Part shown: positions 34,570 through 43,669 of the stretch, in pieces
Layout of the letters: the number at the start of each line of letters is the position of its first letter
Numbering within the stretch: position 1 is the first letter of the stretch
DNA from: an uncultured Lachnospiraceae bacterium
GTDB lineage: Bacteria > Bacillota > Clostridia > Lachnospirales > Lachnospiraceae
DNA: 64,000 nt
Assembly: GCA_947246015.1 (NCBI GenBank)
Contig: CAMXQE010000012.1
Span: 28,495 to 92,494 of the forward strand
Direction of reading: 5' to 3'
Made by a program: the position numbers and the translations under genes
Notes under the pieces: generated by a model
The model's input: only the letters and a program-made list of their open reading frames with translations
Databases searched by the model: none
What the model was told of the DNA's origin: nothing

Positions 34570-35682
34570 TTAAATATAATTTATATGCTGTGGCTGATTA
34601 CCAGACACTTCCGGAATACTCCCCGAATTATAGATATCCCAAAGAACCTCATTCGTCTTATGCTGCAGACACAATGTACCACATTCCTTATTGGGATCAA
34701 AATCTTCCGAAGCGATTAAATTCATAACTTCCCAGTATCTATCGCTATAAAACAAATCTTTAAATCTGGTTTCTTTTATATTGCCAATATGATATTTTTT
34801 ATATTTTTCATTAAAAAACATACCGCAAGGCGCGACTAACCCAGTTCCCGACATCTGCAAAATAAACGGTGCCCCAAAACATTTACAATACCGTTTCTTT
34901 CCATGGCTCATGATTTTCGACCATTTAACACTGACCTGATATTTTTCCGTCGAAAAAGTTTCCGCTTTCTTCAATATTCTAATTAAATCTTCATCATCAT
35001 AACTTTCATAATCAATGCCCAATGTACTATCTTCATCATCACTGCAATGCTTTATCACCAAATAATCCACGCCCAATTCTTTCCCCAATTCAGTTAATGG
35101 GATAATTTGATCTTTAAACTCTGGCATTAAAACCATTTGTAAACCAATGGTAACTGGCAAATTCTTTTCCTTCTTAATTTCAACAGCTTTCTTTATCGTA
35201 TTTGTTACTTTATGGAAACACTCTTTTCTGCATCCATGAATATAGGCATATCTTTCTGCTTCACCCGCAGAAATATTAAATCTAAGATATGTTAAACACG
35301 GTAATATAGCATCCAGTTCACCATCATTTAATAAATATCCATTTGTCCCCAATGCCATATCTATCCCTAATGATTTTCCATATATAATCGCATCTTTTAA
35401 ATTAGGATTACAAGTACTTTCCCCATCACTCACAAAGCTTATTCCTTTTACCCCTATTCCAGCAGCATCTTCTAAAAAATGAAATATAACATCCTTATCC
35501 AGATTCTCTGATTGATTGATACACTGCATTTTTCCATAACAATAAACACAACGATAGCTGCAACGTGTTGTTAAAGCGCAATCAATTGTAATCGGCGCAA
35601 TTCTTTCTCCCCGCCTCCACTGTTCTATCCGATCCCTATGCCATAGCACTTTGCTTGCATCCAAAATAATTTTTTCTTCCAT
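34570..35682 (-). CDS. Radical SAM/SPASM-type enzyme, copy 1
   Basis: 370 residues. ITIDCALTTRCSYRCVYCYG carries the CxxxCxxC cluster motif near residue 43. The C-terminal part has CKCFGAP...LVAPCGMFFN and CGTLCLQ, a SPASM-like set of cysteines for extra clusters. It is clearly related to the enzyme at 37586-38647 (shared start layout VLWHRDRIEQWRRGE / LIYHPDAVARWMKGE). The two flank the transketolase subunits, so they probably work on the sugar made there. The reaction is unknown. Confidence 0.75.
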   Translation of the reverse strand: MEEKIILDASKVLWHRDRIEQWRRGERIAPITIDCALTTRCSYRCVYCYGKMQCINQSENLDKDVIFHFLEDAAGIGVKGISFVSDGESTCNPNLKDAIIYGKSLGIDMALGTNGYLLNDGELDAILPCLTYLRFNISAGEAERYAYIHGCRKECFHKVTNTIKKAVEIKKEKNLPVTIGLQMVLMPEFKDQIIPLTELGKELGVDYLVIKHCSDDEDSTLGIDYESYDDEDLIRILKKAETFSTEKYQVSVKWSKIMSHGKKRYCKCFGAPFILQMSGTGLVAPCGMFFNEKYKKYHIGNIKETRFKDLFYSDRYWEVMNLIASEDFDPNKECGTLCLQHKTNEVLWDIYNSGSIPEVSGNQPQHINYI

Positions 35683-35754
35683 CGCTTTTCCCTGCCCTAT
35701 TCTTGCTTAATCATATTTTCCTGTCATTTCATACTTACAAAACGACATCTTTTA

Positions 35755-36675
35755 CTAAATACTATCAAAAAACAGCTTTATTTTCTCATAAATCGTTGTA
35801 CTATCTAATCCATTCGCTGCTCTGACATCTTTCAGTTGTCCATAATCTACTGCAAATACATCCTGTAAACCAATAGCCAAATTAGGAACCATAATTTTCT
35901 CCATTGCCATTACCTCAGCAATAGCACTATATAATCCTCCTATTACATTATGTTCCTCTACTACAACCAAACTCCCTGCTTTTGCTATCATCTCTGCAAT
36001 CTTTTTTGTATCCAATGGTTTTAAAGTATGAACGCTCACCACTTCTGCGTAAATCCCGTCGCTTTCCAATCTTTCTGCTGCTTCCATCACTTCGTTCACC
36101 AAAGCCCCTGTTACCATAATAATTACAGAATTTCCCGCCCTCACTACCGCAGGCTGCCCTATTACAAATTCCGCATCCTCTTTATAATACTCTTCTGAAT
36201 TATTGCTTAACCGTATATATACAGGCCCTTTCATTTTATATGTCTCTTCCATTATCCATTTTACTTCCGCACGTGTGGATGGAGAAAACACTGTCAAATT
36301 CGGCAAACTCCGCAACAGCCCTATATCCTCCGTTGTATGATGGGAAGGTCCTAATGTACTATAAGTTAATCCTGACCCTATTCCAACTATTTTTACATTT
36401 TGGTTTTGGAAACAAACATCATCCCTCAAAAACTCATATGCCCTATATGCCAGAAAGGCGCTGATTGTGTAAACGAAAGGAATCTTCCCGCAGCTTGCCA
36501 TCCCTGCAGCCGCTGTAATCATATTCCCCTCTGAAATACCAAAATTAAAATATCTTTCAGGAAAATCCCTACGGAAATCATCATATACAATTAATCCGTT
36601 ATCCGCAACTAAAGAAACTACTTCCTCATCTTTCTTCGCCAACTCATATAATGCATTTAAATATGTATTCCTCAT
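35755..36675 (-). CDS. Transketolase, C-terminal subunit
   Basis: 306 residues. It matches the pyrimidine-binding and C-terminal domains of transketolase/1-deoxyxylulose-5-P synthase: VSLVADNG, FNFGISEGNMITAAAGMA and VVEEHNVIGGLYSAIAEV. It pairs with the TPP-binding subunit just upstream (3-nt gap). Together they would move two-carbon units between sugar phosphates. In this operon a likely product is sedoheptulose-7-P for the GmhA step. Confidence 0.85.
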   Translation of the reverse strand: MRNTYLNALYELAKKDEEVVSLVADNGLIVYDDFRRDFPERYFNFGISEGNMITAAAGMASCGKIPFVYTISAFLAYRAYEFLRDDVCFQNQNVKIVGIGSGLTYSTLGPSHHTTEDIGLLRSLPNLTVFSPSTRAEVKWIMEETYKMKGPVYIRLSNNSEEYYKEDAEFVIGQPAVVRAGNSVIIMVTGALVNEVMEAAERLESDGIYAEVVSVHTLKPLDTKKIAEMIAKAGSLVVVEEHNVIGGLYSAIAEVMAMEKIMVPNLAIGLQDVFAVDYGQLKDVRAANGLDSTTIYEKIKLFFDSI

Positions 36676-36678
36676 TTT

Positions 36679-37503
36679 TTAACCTTTCAACTCTTCATCT
36701 AAAATACCCAGTTCAGCCTTCACAATCTCCAATTCTTCCTTATTTGGCATCCTAAAATGCCAAATAGGCACCTCCTCCATAAATGAGACACCATGCCCTT
36801 TAATTGTATGTGAAATAATTAATTTCGGCTTTCCATTACCGGGTTTTGTCACAAGAGCATTTTCAATTTCTTTTAAATTATGCCCATCAATTTCAATCGT
36901 CTCAAATCCAAATGCTTCCCACTTATCACTCCATGAGTCAATACTCATAATCGCTTCCACTGAATCCATAGCCTGTAGCCGGTTATCATCAATAATAACA
37001 ACTAAATTATCAAGCCCGAAGTTTGCCGCTGACATGGCCGCTTCCCATACCGACCCCTCCTGACATTCTCCATCGCCGAGAATAACATATATTTTATTGT
37101 TATAATGATTCATCTTGCACGCAATCGCAATCCCCACACCAAAAGATAATCCATGCCCCAAAGAACCTGTTGAAGCCTCTATACCTGGCGCTGCTTCCAT
37201 TTTAGGTTCCCCTCCCAAATGAGAACCGGGCTGGCAAAAACTCATCAGCTCATCATCACTAATCATCCCTATCTCATTCAATATCACATATAAAGCCAAA
37301 CATGCATGTCCTTTGCTCAATATCACCCTGTCTCTTTCTTCATTCCATGGATTACCCGGTTCATACCGGACAATCCCTTTACAATACAAAACATATAACA
37401 TATCAATTACTGAAAAGGATGATGCCAGATGCGCAGCACCCGCTTTATATGCGGTAATAAAAATTTTCTTTTTTAAAGCCTTAATTTTTTCCCTTTCTTC
37501 CAT
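36679..37503 (-). CDS. Transketolase, N-terminal TPP-binding subunit
   Basis: 274 residues, with GHACLALYVILNE, ASTGSLGHGLSFGVGIA and the TPP motif GDGECQEGSVWEAAM followed by VVIIDDNRLQA. Split transketolases of this kind are usual in archaea and in accessory sugar pathways of bacteria. The gene is placed between two radical SAM genes and next to heptose-type genes, so it is probably a dedicated rather than housekeeping copy. Confidence 0.88.
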   Translation of the reverse strand: MEEREKIKALKKKIFITAYKAGAAHLASSFSVIDMLYVLYCKGIVRYEPGNPWNEERDRVILSKGHACLALYVILNEIGMISDDELMSFCQPGSHLGGEPKMEAAPGIEASTGSLGHGLSFGVGIAIACKMNHYNNKIYVILGDGECQEGSVWEAAMSAANFGLDNLVVIIDDNRLQAMDSVEAIMSIDSWSDKWEAFGFETIEIDGHNLKEIENALVTKPGNGKPKLIISHTIKGHGVSFMEEVPIWHFRMPNKEELEIVKAELGILDEELKG

Positions 37504-37585
37504 ATAAAATCTCCATTCCCATTTTTATAAACCTGTTATCCTGCCGTACACTATAATGTTCCTGCCAAATATTCCTTTGTTTCTC

Positions 37586-38647
37586 TTAAATAAAATTCAC
37601 ATGCTCTCCCGGATGCTTTAACTCACTCAGATATCGATTTATCTCATCCAGTCTGCACGCCTCCCTGCAGACTTTATTAATATCGAGATTATTCATCTCC
37701 CGTATAACTTCCTGTCTTTTATTCCCTTCCCATATTTCTTCAAAGGTTTTTTCATAAATATTGCCGTAACAAAACCTTTCCGTTCCGATATGGGCCACAC
37801 AGGGCCATACGTTTCCTTTCGCGTCAATATGAGTCATAAAAGGCAATCCATAGCATTGCTGATAACATTTCTCATGATGCATTTTCTTCATGGCATTTGC
37901 CCGGAAATAAACTGCAAAATCTTCTGTTGCATATTGCCTCACTTCCTGCTCAAGTTCTAACATTGCCTCATAGTCTATCTGAAAAGTATTTTCACTATGG
38001 AGGTGCTGTGAATACGGTTTCACCGTCAGATAATCAACCCCTATTTCACGCAGTTGTTTCGCCATAGCGGGAAGTTTCGCCATATTATCGGGAAGCAGCA
38101 GGCATTGTACCCCTAAAGTGGTATTTATTTTTTTATCCTTTTTTATCCTGACGGCCTCTTCCAGATTTGTTTTTACCCGTTCCAAATCCCCAGACCTTCC
38201 CCTTTGTATCTTATCGTAAGATTTTTCTTCCATACTCGCCACACTAAAACGTATCCATGTAAAAGCCCCAAGGCAATCCTGCGCTTTATCCTTTGTAAAC
38301 AGAACCCCATTAGAACTCATCGCTACATCCACGCCACAAGCTTTAATACCATTGGCAATATCCGGCATATCCTTATTCAAAAGAGGCTCCCCTTCTCCGG
38401 AACAAATGATACTTTTTAATCCACGTCCACTCATCCGGGATATATCCCGCAAAATAATATCCTTATCCAAAAAATCCGGCTGATATCCAATATAATCCAC
38501 CGCGCAGAATACACACCGATGGTTACAGGCTCCGCTGGGAGATATTTCAATTTCAATCGGATAAATATTCTCCCCTTTCATCCACCTTGCCACTGCATCC
38601 GGATGATAAATCAATTTATGTGAATCCATTCTAATGTTTTCTGCCAT
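37586..38647 (-). CDS. Radical SAM/SPASM-type enzyme, copy 2
   Basis: 353 residues from ATG 38647, which has GGGAG 5 nt upstream; the frame extends to 38659 and overlaps the previous stop. CNHRCVFC near residue 40 is the cluster motif; SGEGEPLLNKD is the usual SAM-binding GGEP-like stretch. C-terminal cysteines (CYQQCYGLPF, VWPCVAH, CREACRLDEI) form a SPASM-like region. It is related to the enzyme at 34570-35682. The substrate is probably a heptose-pathway intermediate; this is an inference from position. Confidence 0.75.
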   Translation of the reverse strand: MAENIRMDSHKLIYHPDAVARWMKGENIYPIEIEISPSGACNHRCVFCAVDYIGYQPDFLDKDIILRDISRMSGRGLKSIICSGEGEPLLNKDMPDIANGIKACGVDVAMSSNGVLFTKDKAQDCLGAFTWIRFSVASMEEKSYDKIQRGRSGDLERVKTNLEEAVRIKKDKKINTTLGVQCLLLPDNMAKLPAMAKQLREIGVDYLTVKPYSQHLHSENTFQIDYEAMLELEQEVRQYATEDFAVYFRANAMKKMHHEKCYQQCYGLPFMTHIDAKGNVWPCVAHIGTERFCYGNIYEKTFEEIWEGNKRQEVIREMNNLDINKVCREACRLDEINRYLSELKHPGEHVNFI

Positions 38648-38658
38648 AATTTCTCCCA

Positions 38659-40191
38659 TTATACATTCATTAACGTACTGGCATACTTCAGTACATTTAC
38701 TTTTTCTATCGCTTCTTTATTCCCGACAATATTTGCACCTAATGCACCGCCAATATTTCCTATAAAAGTTCCTACTTCCACCGGAGCGCCTACCGCTGCA
38801 AATATTCCCGCAGCAGCAAAAAAAGCATCCCCCGCTCCTATCGTATCCTTTACGCTTAATGTAAACGCAGGGCACTCCTGTATCTCCTGTCCGCATACTC
38901 CGTAAGCACCTTTGGAACCTCTTGTCAGCCATCCGTTTCCTTTCAGGTGAGCCGCCAGTTTTTTCAAACCTTTCTGTTCGTCCAGCGCATATTCCGGAAA
39001 AGCAAGTTTCAGCTCCTGCTGGTCCAAAGTAAAAACATCTGCCCTTGTATATTTCGTAATAATGTTTAGTCCCTTGTTGGTAGAATTAGTCTGGCAGTTC
39101 AGAATAAGATATTTCGCATTTTTCTGAATCATATTCAAGATTTCTCTATCTATCAAACCATGTCCAAAATCACACAAAAATACAGCATCATAATCTGCTA
39201 TCTTTTCTTCCAGTTTTTCCTTAAAGTCTGCATATGCATCTTCTTCATAACGGGTATCATCCGGAATATTATTGATTGCAAAAATTTTCTTATATTCTTC
39301 CCGTTTCTCGTTCCGCGAAAGATACCGATGCTTCACTATCGTAGGGAACTTGGAACTATATGTCAGCTTTAACTGCATCTTATCCGCCAGTTCGTCAAAA
39401 AGCCGAAGCCTTATCTCTTCCTCATCTCCAATAATTGACATCAGTGTCACACTATCTGTAAAGGTTGCCAAATGTCTGGCTATCGCAACAGCTCCTCCCA
39501 AATATTCTTCCGAATGGGACAATCTTGCCGAATATCCCATATCCTTTGACATGATTCCCTGTACATTGCAGTAAGTATATTTATCAATAATGACATCCCC
39601 AACCACAAGCACTTTCAGCTTGCTGATTTTATCTGCATAATCCCTGATTTCTTTCATTGTATGCCTTGTTTTAAAGTTCTCCATAAATGCCCTGACTTCA
39701 TCTGATAAGCCAGACATCGCAATATTAATCAGCTTCGTTGAACTGAACACCTGACCTGTCGTAAACCCGATTCTGCCGCCATGCTTTTCCACCAGCGCTT
39801 TTTCTTCTACAATCTTTCCTGTAATATCATCCTCCGCTCTCGCGTATTCCTCTCCCTTTACATAAATATCAGGTTCCACGCTTTCGATGATATCATCTAC
39901 TGTATACCCCTCGGACAACATGACATAATCCACACATTCCAAAGCAGCCAATACCTTCATACGCATCTCATCATCAAAATATGGTCTTCCGGGACCTTTG
40001 CGCACATATTTGGCTGCAGTCACAGATACCACCAATACATCCGCCATTCCCTTTGCCTGTTCCAAATGGATAATATGCCCCGGATGCAGCAAATCAAACA
40101 CCCCATGACACAGCGCAATTGTCCTCCCCTCACGATTCAGTTCTTCTTTTATCTTTTCCCTAAATACTTCTTTTGAAACTATCTTATCCAT
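38659..40191 (-). CDS. HldE-like heptose kinase/nucleotidyltransferase with swapped domain order
   Basis: 510 residues from ATG 40191, which has GAGG 8 nt upstream; the frame extends to 40212. Residues 25-150 are the nucleotidyltransferase: ALCHGVFDLLHPGH with HxGH at 36-39. From about 190 to the end is a PfkB-type kinase: VLVVGDVIIDKY and DTIGAGDAFF with the catalytic Asp near 455. In E. coli HldE the order is kinase then nucleotidyltransferase; here it is reversed. With GmhA and GmhB alongside, it probably makes heptose-1,7-bisphosphate and then NDP-heptose. Confidence 0.8.
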   Translation of the reverse strand: MDKIVSKEVFREKIKEELNREGRTIALCHGVFDLLHPGHIIHLEQAKGMADVLVVSVTAAKYVRKGPGRPYFDDEMRMKVLAALECVDYVMLSEGYTVDDIIESVEPDIYVKGEEYARAEDDITGKIVEEKALVEKHGGRIGFTTGQVFSSTKLINIAMSGLSDEVRAFMENFKTRHTMKEIRDYADKISKLKVLVVGDVIIDKYTYCNVQGIMSKDMGYSARLSHSEEYLGGAVAIARHLATFTDSVTLMSIIGDEEEIRLRLFDELADKMQLKLTYSSKFPTIVKHRYLSRNEKREEYKKIFAINNIPDDTRYEEDAYADFKEKLEEKIADYDAVFLCDFGHGLIDREILNMIQKNAKYLILNCQTNSTNKGLNIITKYTRADVFTLDQQELKLAFPEYALDEQKGLKKLAAHLKGNGWLTRGSKGAYGVCGQEIQECPAFTLSVKDTIGAGDAFFAAAGIFAAVGAPVEVGTFIGNIGGALGANIVGNKEAIEKVNVLKYASTLMNV

Positions 40192-40218
40192 GCAGCTAAC
40201 CTCTAAGTTCACCCTATT

Positions 40219-41205
40219 CTACTTGCCCAGATATTTAAACCAATCCTCGGTAGCAACCCCTATACTGTCCGGCGTCCATACCGGAGCCTCCCGCCAGTAA
40301 TCAATATGCTCCAAAACCTTCCCGACGCCTTCTTCAAAAGATACTTTTGCTTTCCAACCCAGCTTTCTTTCAATCTTAGCCGTATCTGCAAACGTACAGT
40401 CAGGCTCTCCCGGACGTTTGGGAATATGTATAATCTCCCCGCCAAGCAATTCACAAAGGCGGTTTACCGAATAAGTACCGCCGCTTCCCACATTGAAAGT
40501 ATCCTGCACGATATCTGACACAGCGGCCGCATAAAAAGCATCTGCTATATCCGTTACATATGTAAAATCTCTTGTCTGATTTCCATCTCCTACTACGGTA
40601 AATGGCTTTCCAGCCAATTTCTGTGCTAAAAACACGCCGAACACTGCCCCATAGGTACCCGATGTCCGGGATCTGGTTCCGTATACATTAAACAACCTCA
40701 GCGTCACTACCGGCAACCCATACACCTGCCCCCAATGAAGCACTGTTTCCTCTCCTAACCTTTTCGTTAACGCATAAGGATACTGCGGCCTGATTTCTGC
40801 CGTCTCTTTTGTCGGATATTCATCCGGAATACCATAGCAGGACGATGATGCTGCATATACCAGCTTCTTAATTCCCGCATCCTTTGCACATTCCACTACA
40901 TTATAAGTGCCTAATACATTGGAAGAATAATAATCCCATGGCTTCTGAATAGACGGAACAATATCCGCTAATGCCGCAAAATGAAAAATATAGTCTACAT
41001 CCTTAAATATCGGTGCAATTTCCTCTTTATTTCTAATGTCCATATGATAAACTGTCAGGTTGGGATTTTCTTGCTGATGAGCCAGATTTTCAGGCCGCCC
41101 TGTTGTCCAGTTATCAATGACCCTTACCGTATGTCCTTCTGCCAATAATCTGTCTACCATATGGGAACCTATAAATCCGCATCCGCCGGTTACTAACGAA
41201 ATCAT
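40219..41205 (-). CDS. NAD-dependent nucleotide-sugar epimerase/dehydratase
   Basis: 328 residues, extended SDR. GGCGFIG at 7-13, SSSCYG at 120-125 and Tyr144-x3-Lys148 are the cofactor and catalytic motifs. LRLFNVYGTRSRTSGTYGAV and RDFTYVTDIADAFYAA are typical of UDP-glucose/NDP-sugar 4-epimerases. It lies 6 nt from the HldE-like frame and next to gmhB, so its substrate may be an NDP-heptose, as HldD in Gram-negatives, though the sequence is closer to GalE-type enzymes. Confidence 0.8.
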   Translation of the reverse strand: MISLVTGGCGFIGSHMVDRLLAEGHTVRVIDNWTTGRPENLAHQQENPNLTVYHMDIRNKEEIAPIFKDVDYIFHFAALADIVPSIQKPWDYYSSNVLGTYNVVECAKDAGIKKLVYAASSSCYGIPDEYPTKETAEIRPQYPYALTKRLGEETVLHWGQVYGLPVVTLRLFNVYGTRSRTSGTYGAVFGVFLAQKLAGKPFTVVGDGNQTRDFTYVTDIADAFYAAAVSDIVQDTFNVGSGGTYSVNRLCELLGGEIIHIPKRPGEPDCTFADTAKIERKLGWKAKVSFEEGVGKVLEHIDYWREAPVWTPDSIGVATEDWFKYLGK

Positions 41206-41221
41206 ATCTATCTCCTCCTTT

Positions 41222-41773
41222 TTAGTCCAATATTTTTATCATATCTCTTAAGTCATAGCATATATAATCAGGCACAACATTGCTCTCCAAGCCTGCTGTT
41301 CCATATCCGGATTCCAGCAATACTGTTCTGATTCCCGCATTTTTGCCTGCTTTAATATCACTTGCCCTGTCCCCTGCCAAAAAAGATTTCTCCATGTCAA
41401 TATTGAAATCCCTACACGCCCTCTCTATCATTCCCGTTCCGGGCTTCCTGCAGTTACAGACAATGGCATATTTTTTCACTCTTCCCTCTATATGATGCGG
41501 ACAGTAATAAATTGCATCGACATTGAGAACCTGCTTTAAATAGTCATTCATTTTCATCAAACAGTTTTCGGTGAAAAGCCCCCTGGCTACCCCGCTTTGA
41601 TTGGTAATGACAATCGCATAATACCCTTTTTCCTTAATTTTTCGGATACATTCCTCAGCATACGGAAAGATTCTCATCTCTTCGCATGAGCAGACATAAC
41701 TCTTTTCTTCCGTCAATACCCCATCTCTATCCAAAAAAATTGCCGGTCTCCGTACTGTATGCTTTTCATTCAT
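41222..41773 (-). CDS. gmhB: D,D-heptose 1,7-bisphosphate phosphatase-like HAD protein
   Basis: 183 residues from ATG 41773, one base after the GmhA stop; a longer frame starts at 41791. FLDRDGVLTEE holds the HAD nucleophile and acid Asp pair, ITNQSGVARG the second motif, and YYCPHH...CNCRKPGTGM the zinc-binding loop of GmhB; LAGDRASDIKAG is motif IV. It would remove the C7 phosphate from heptose-1,7-bisphosphate. It forms a tight set with gmhA, the epimerase and hldE. Confidence 0.85.
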   Translation of the reverse strand: MNEKHTVRRPAIFLDRDGVLTEEKSYVCSCEEMRIFPYAEECIRKIKEKGYYAIVITNQSGVARGLFTENCLMKMNDYLKQVLNVDAIYYCPHHIEGRVKKYAIVCNCRKPGTGMIERACRDFNIDMEKSFLAGDRASDIKAGKNAGIRTVLLESGYGTAGLESNVVPDYICYDLRDMIKILD

Positions 41774-41774
41774 A

Positions 41775-42368
41775 TTATATAACAACCCCATCGCGTTCCA
41801 TAATACAATCTACAATCTGCTGGAGCATCAGATTATGTATGGACTCCACCATCCCATATTTACTGGAAGGCACATATACATTGATGTCTCCAAGCTGCTT
41901 TGCTTTATTATCCTCTTGAAAACCAGTAAAAGTAATGACTGTCGCCCTTTTCTCCCTAGCTACATGTATCGCATTGATAATACTTTGTGAATTACCCGAA
42001 CTACTAATCGCCACAATTAAATCACCCTCTCTGGCCAAAAGTTCCATAGGCTTTGAAAATATATATTCATAACCATAATCATTTCCCATACAGGTAGTGA
42101 CTGCATTATCATATAAGCTATAGGTATTCATTCCGCCATTTTTCATAAAATCCGCCGTCATATGGCTCGCAATGGCAGAACTTCCTCCGTTGCCGATAAA
42201 AAATAAATGAGCCTGTTCTTCTTTATGTTTGGTAAAGATATCGACTAGCAGATTGATTCCTGTATTATAACTCCCGCATTTTTCATGAATCCCTCTCCAA
42301 ACCTCTGTATCCTCTAATTTTTCAATCAACTCTTTTATATATTCATTCACCATACTCTGCCTCGTCAT
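41775..42368 (-). CDS. gmhA: Sedoheptulose-7-phosphate isomerase-like SIS protein
   Basis: 197 residues, single SIS domain: FFIGNGGSSAIASHMTADF binds the sugar phosphate, and VAISSSGNSQSIINAI is the second phosphate loop. This matches GmhA, which turns sedoheptulose-7-P into D-glycero-D-manno-heptose-7-P. The His of SSAIASH corresponds to a GmhA metal ligand. It is the first of four adjoining heptose-pathway genes. Confidence 0.82.
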   Translation of the reverse strand: MTRQSMVNEYIKELIEKLEDTEVWRGIHEKCGSYNTGINLLVDIFTKHKEEQAHLFFIGNGGSSAIASHMTADFMKNGGMNTYSLYDNAVTTCMGNDYGYEYIFSKPMELLAREGDLIVAISSSGNSQSIINAIHVAREKRATVITFTGFQEDNKAKQLGDINVYVPSSKYGMVESIHNLMLQQIVDCIMERDGVVI

Positions 42369-42441
42369 GCTCCATCTTCATTACTATTCTGTACCGGAGG
42401 GTAATCCGTTCCTCAAAACCGGAAAGTCACAATACGTCCCA

Positions 42442-43617
42442 TTATTTACTGACACTATCAATAACATATTGATAATATCGGATTAATTTCCTGCCTACAC
42501 GTTCCGGTGTCAATCTATCAATCCGTTTCCTTGCCATCTGTCCCATCTCTTTCTTTTTTATTTCATCCAACATAACAGCCTCATCCATTTTTTGCAAAAG
42601 ACTATCCCTATCATTTAATTTACAAAGCAGTCCACTTTTTCCATCATTAATAAGCTGTTCAAAGCTGGCACCTTCCGTTCCAATTACAACACGCTCAAAA
42701 TACATTGCCTCAATGCAGGCATTAGAAAAATTGTCTGTCAGCGATGGAAGAATAACGAAATCAGCTCTTTGAATAACCGGATATAACCTCTCATGAGACA
42801 GTGGTGGAATATATACAAAACGTTCTTTAAATTCTCCGGCATTATTCCGCAGAATATTCGCCATACTTTTCCCCTCCATCACCATATCTTGTCCGATACA
42901 TACAAAATAATATTGTTTATGCATCTGCAAAAATCTATAGATTATATCAGCAATAACAAAAATTCCATTTGCACTTGTGAATGCTCCGAAAAAAAGTACA
43001 TACTTCTTATTCTCCAGATATTTTCTATATATACTTTCATCATAATCTGTTACATCATTTACAAATGGAGATTCTATGATAGATACCGGTCTGCCAATAT
43101 CCTGTGAGAAAACATCTGCTACCATTTTCCCCGGAGAAAATATTGCATTGCAGTGTGCAGCAGCCCTTCTTTCTATAAATGACATCACATTTGCTTCTGC
43201 CCTGCTTCGAGACCATCTCATATAATATGTCTTCGCATACTCTGACAAACGTAAAACGGCAGGAATATCCCCATGGTAGCAAACCGCCAATCCCTGTAAA
43301 GACGTAAATTGTATAATATCAATAGCTCTTTCTTGTGCGATTTCTTTTATCTTCTTATTAATTATTCTGCTTCGATAATACATTTCATATCCTATCCTAA
43401 CATTCTTCACTGGTATCTCTCTTGGTGTGCAGCGCACTGTATATATTTCCACCCCATCCTGCATATAATGCTTCCTATTCTTTCCACATGCCACGACAAT
43501 CGGCATATGACCTAATTCTACTAATGCGATTGTTACTCTGTGTAAGTAAGCAAGAAAACCACCGTAATATACTTCTCCTTTCCTCAAATAATCATCTGCC
43601 GCAAATAATATTACCAT
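42442..43617 (-). CDS. GT4-type glycosyltransferase
   Basis: 391 residues, GT-B fold. The N-terminal domain has YYGGFLAYLHRVTIALVELGH; the C-terminal domain has KKYVLFFGAFTSANGIFVIADII and RADFVILPSLTDNFSNACIEAM, where EAM is the donor-binding E of EX7E. It is probably a soluble retaining enzyme adding one sugar to the surface glycan. It is encoded just upstream of gmhA. Confidence 0.8.
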   Translation of the reverse strand: MVILFAADDYLRKGEVYYGGFLAYLHRVTIALVELGHMPIVVACGKNRKHYMQDGVEIYTVRCTPREIPVKNVRIGYEMYYRSRIINKKIKEIAQERAIDIIQFTSLQGLAVCYHGDIPAVLRLSEYAKTYYMRWSRSRAEANVMSFIERRAAAHCNAIFSPGKMVADVFSQDIGRPVSIIESPFVNDVTDYDESIYRKYLENKKYVLFFGAFTSANGIFVIADIIYRFLQMHKQYYFVCIGQDMVMEGKSMANILRNNAGEFKERFVYIPPLSHERLYPVIQRADFVILPSLTDNFSNACIEAMYFERVVIGTEGASFEQLINDGKSGLLCKLNDRDSLLQKMDEAVMLDEIKKKEMGQMARKRIDRLTPERVGRKLIRYYQYVIDSVSK

Positions 43618-43669
43618 ATGATTCTCCTCCGCTATATTGAAACATTTTTATTTCTCCTGATTTTCTTCA

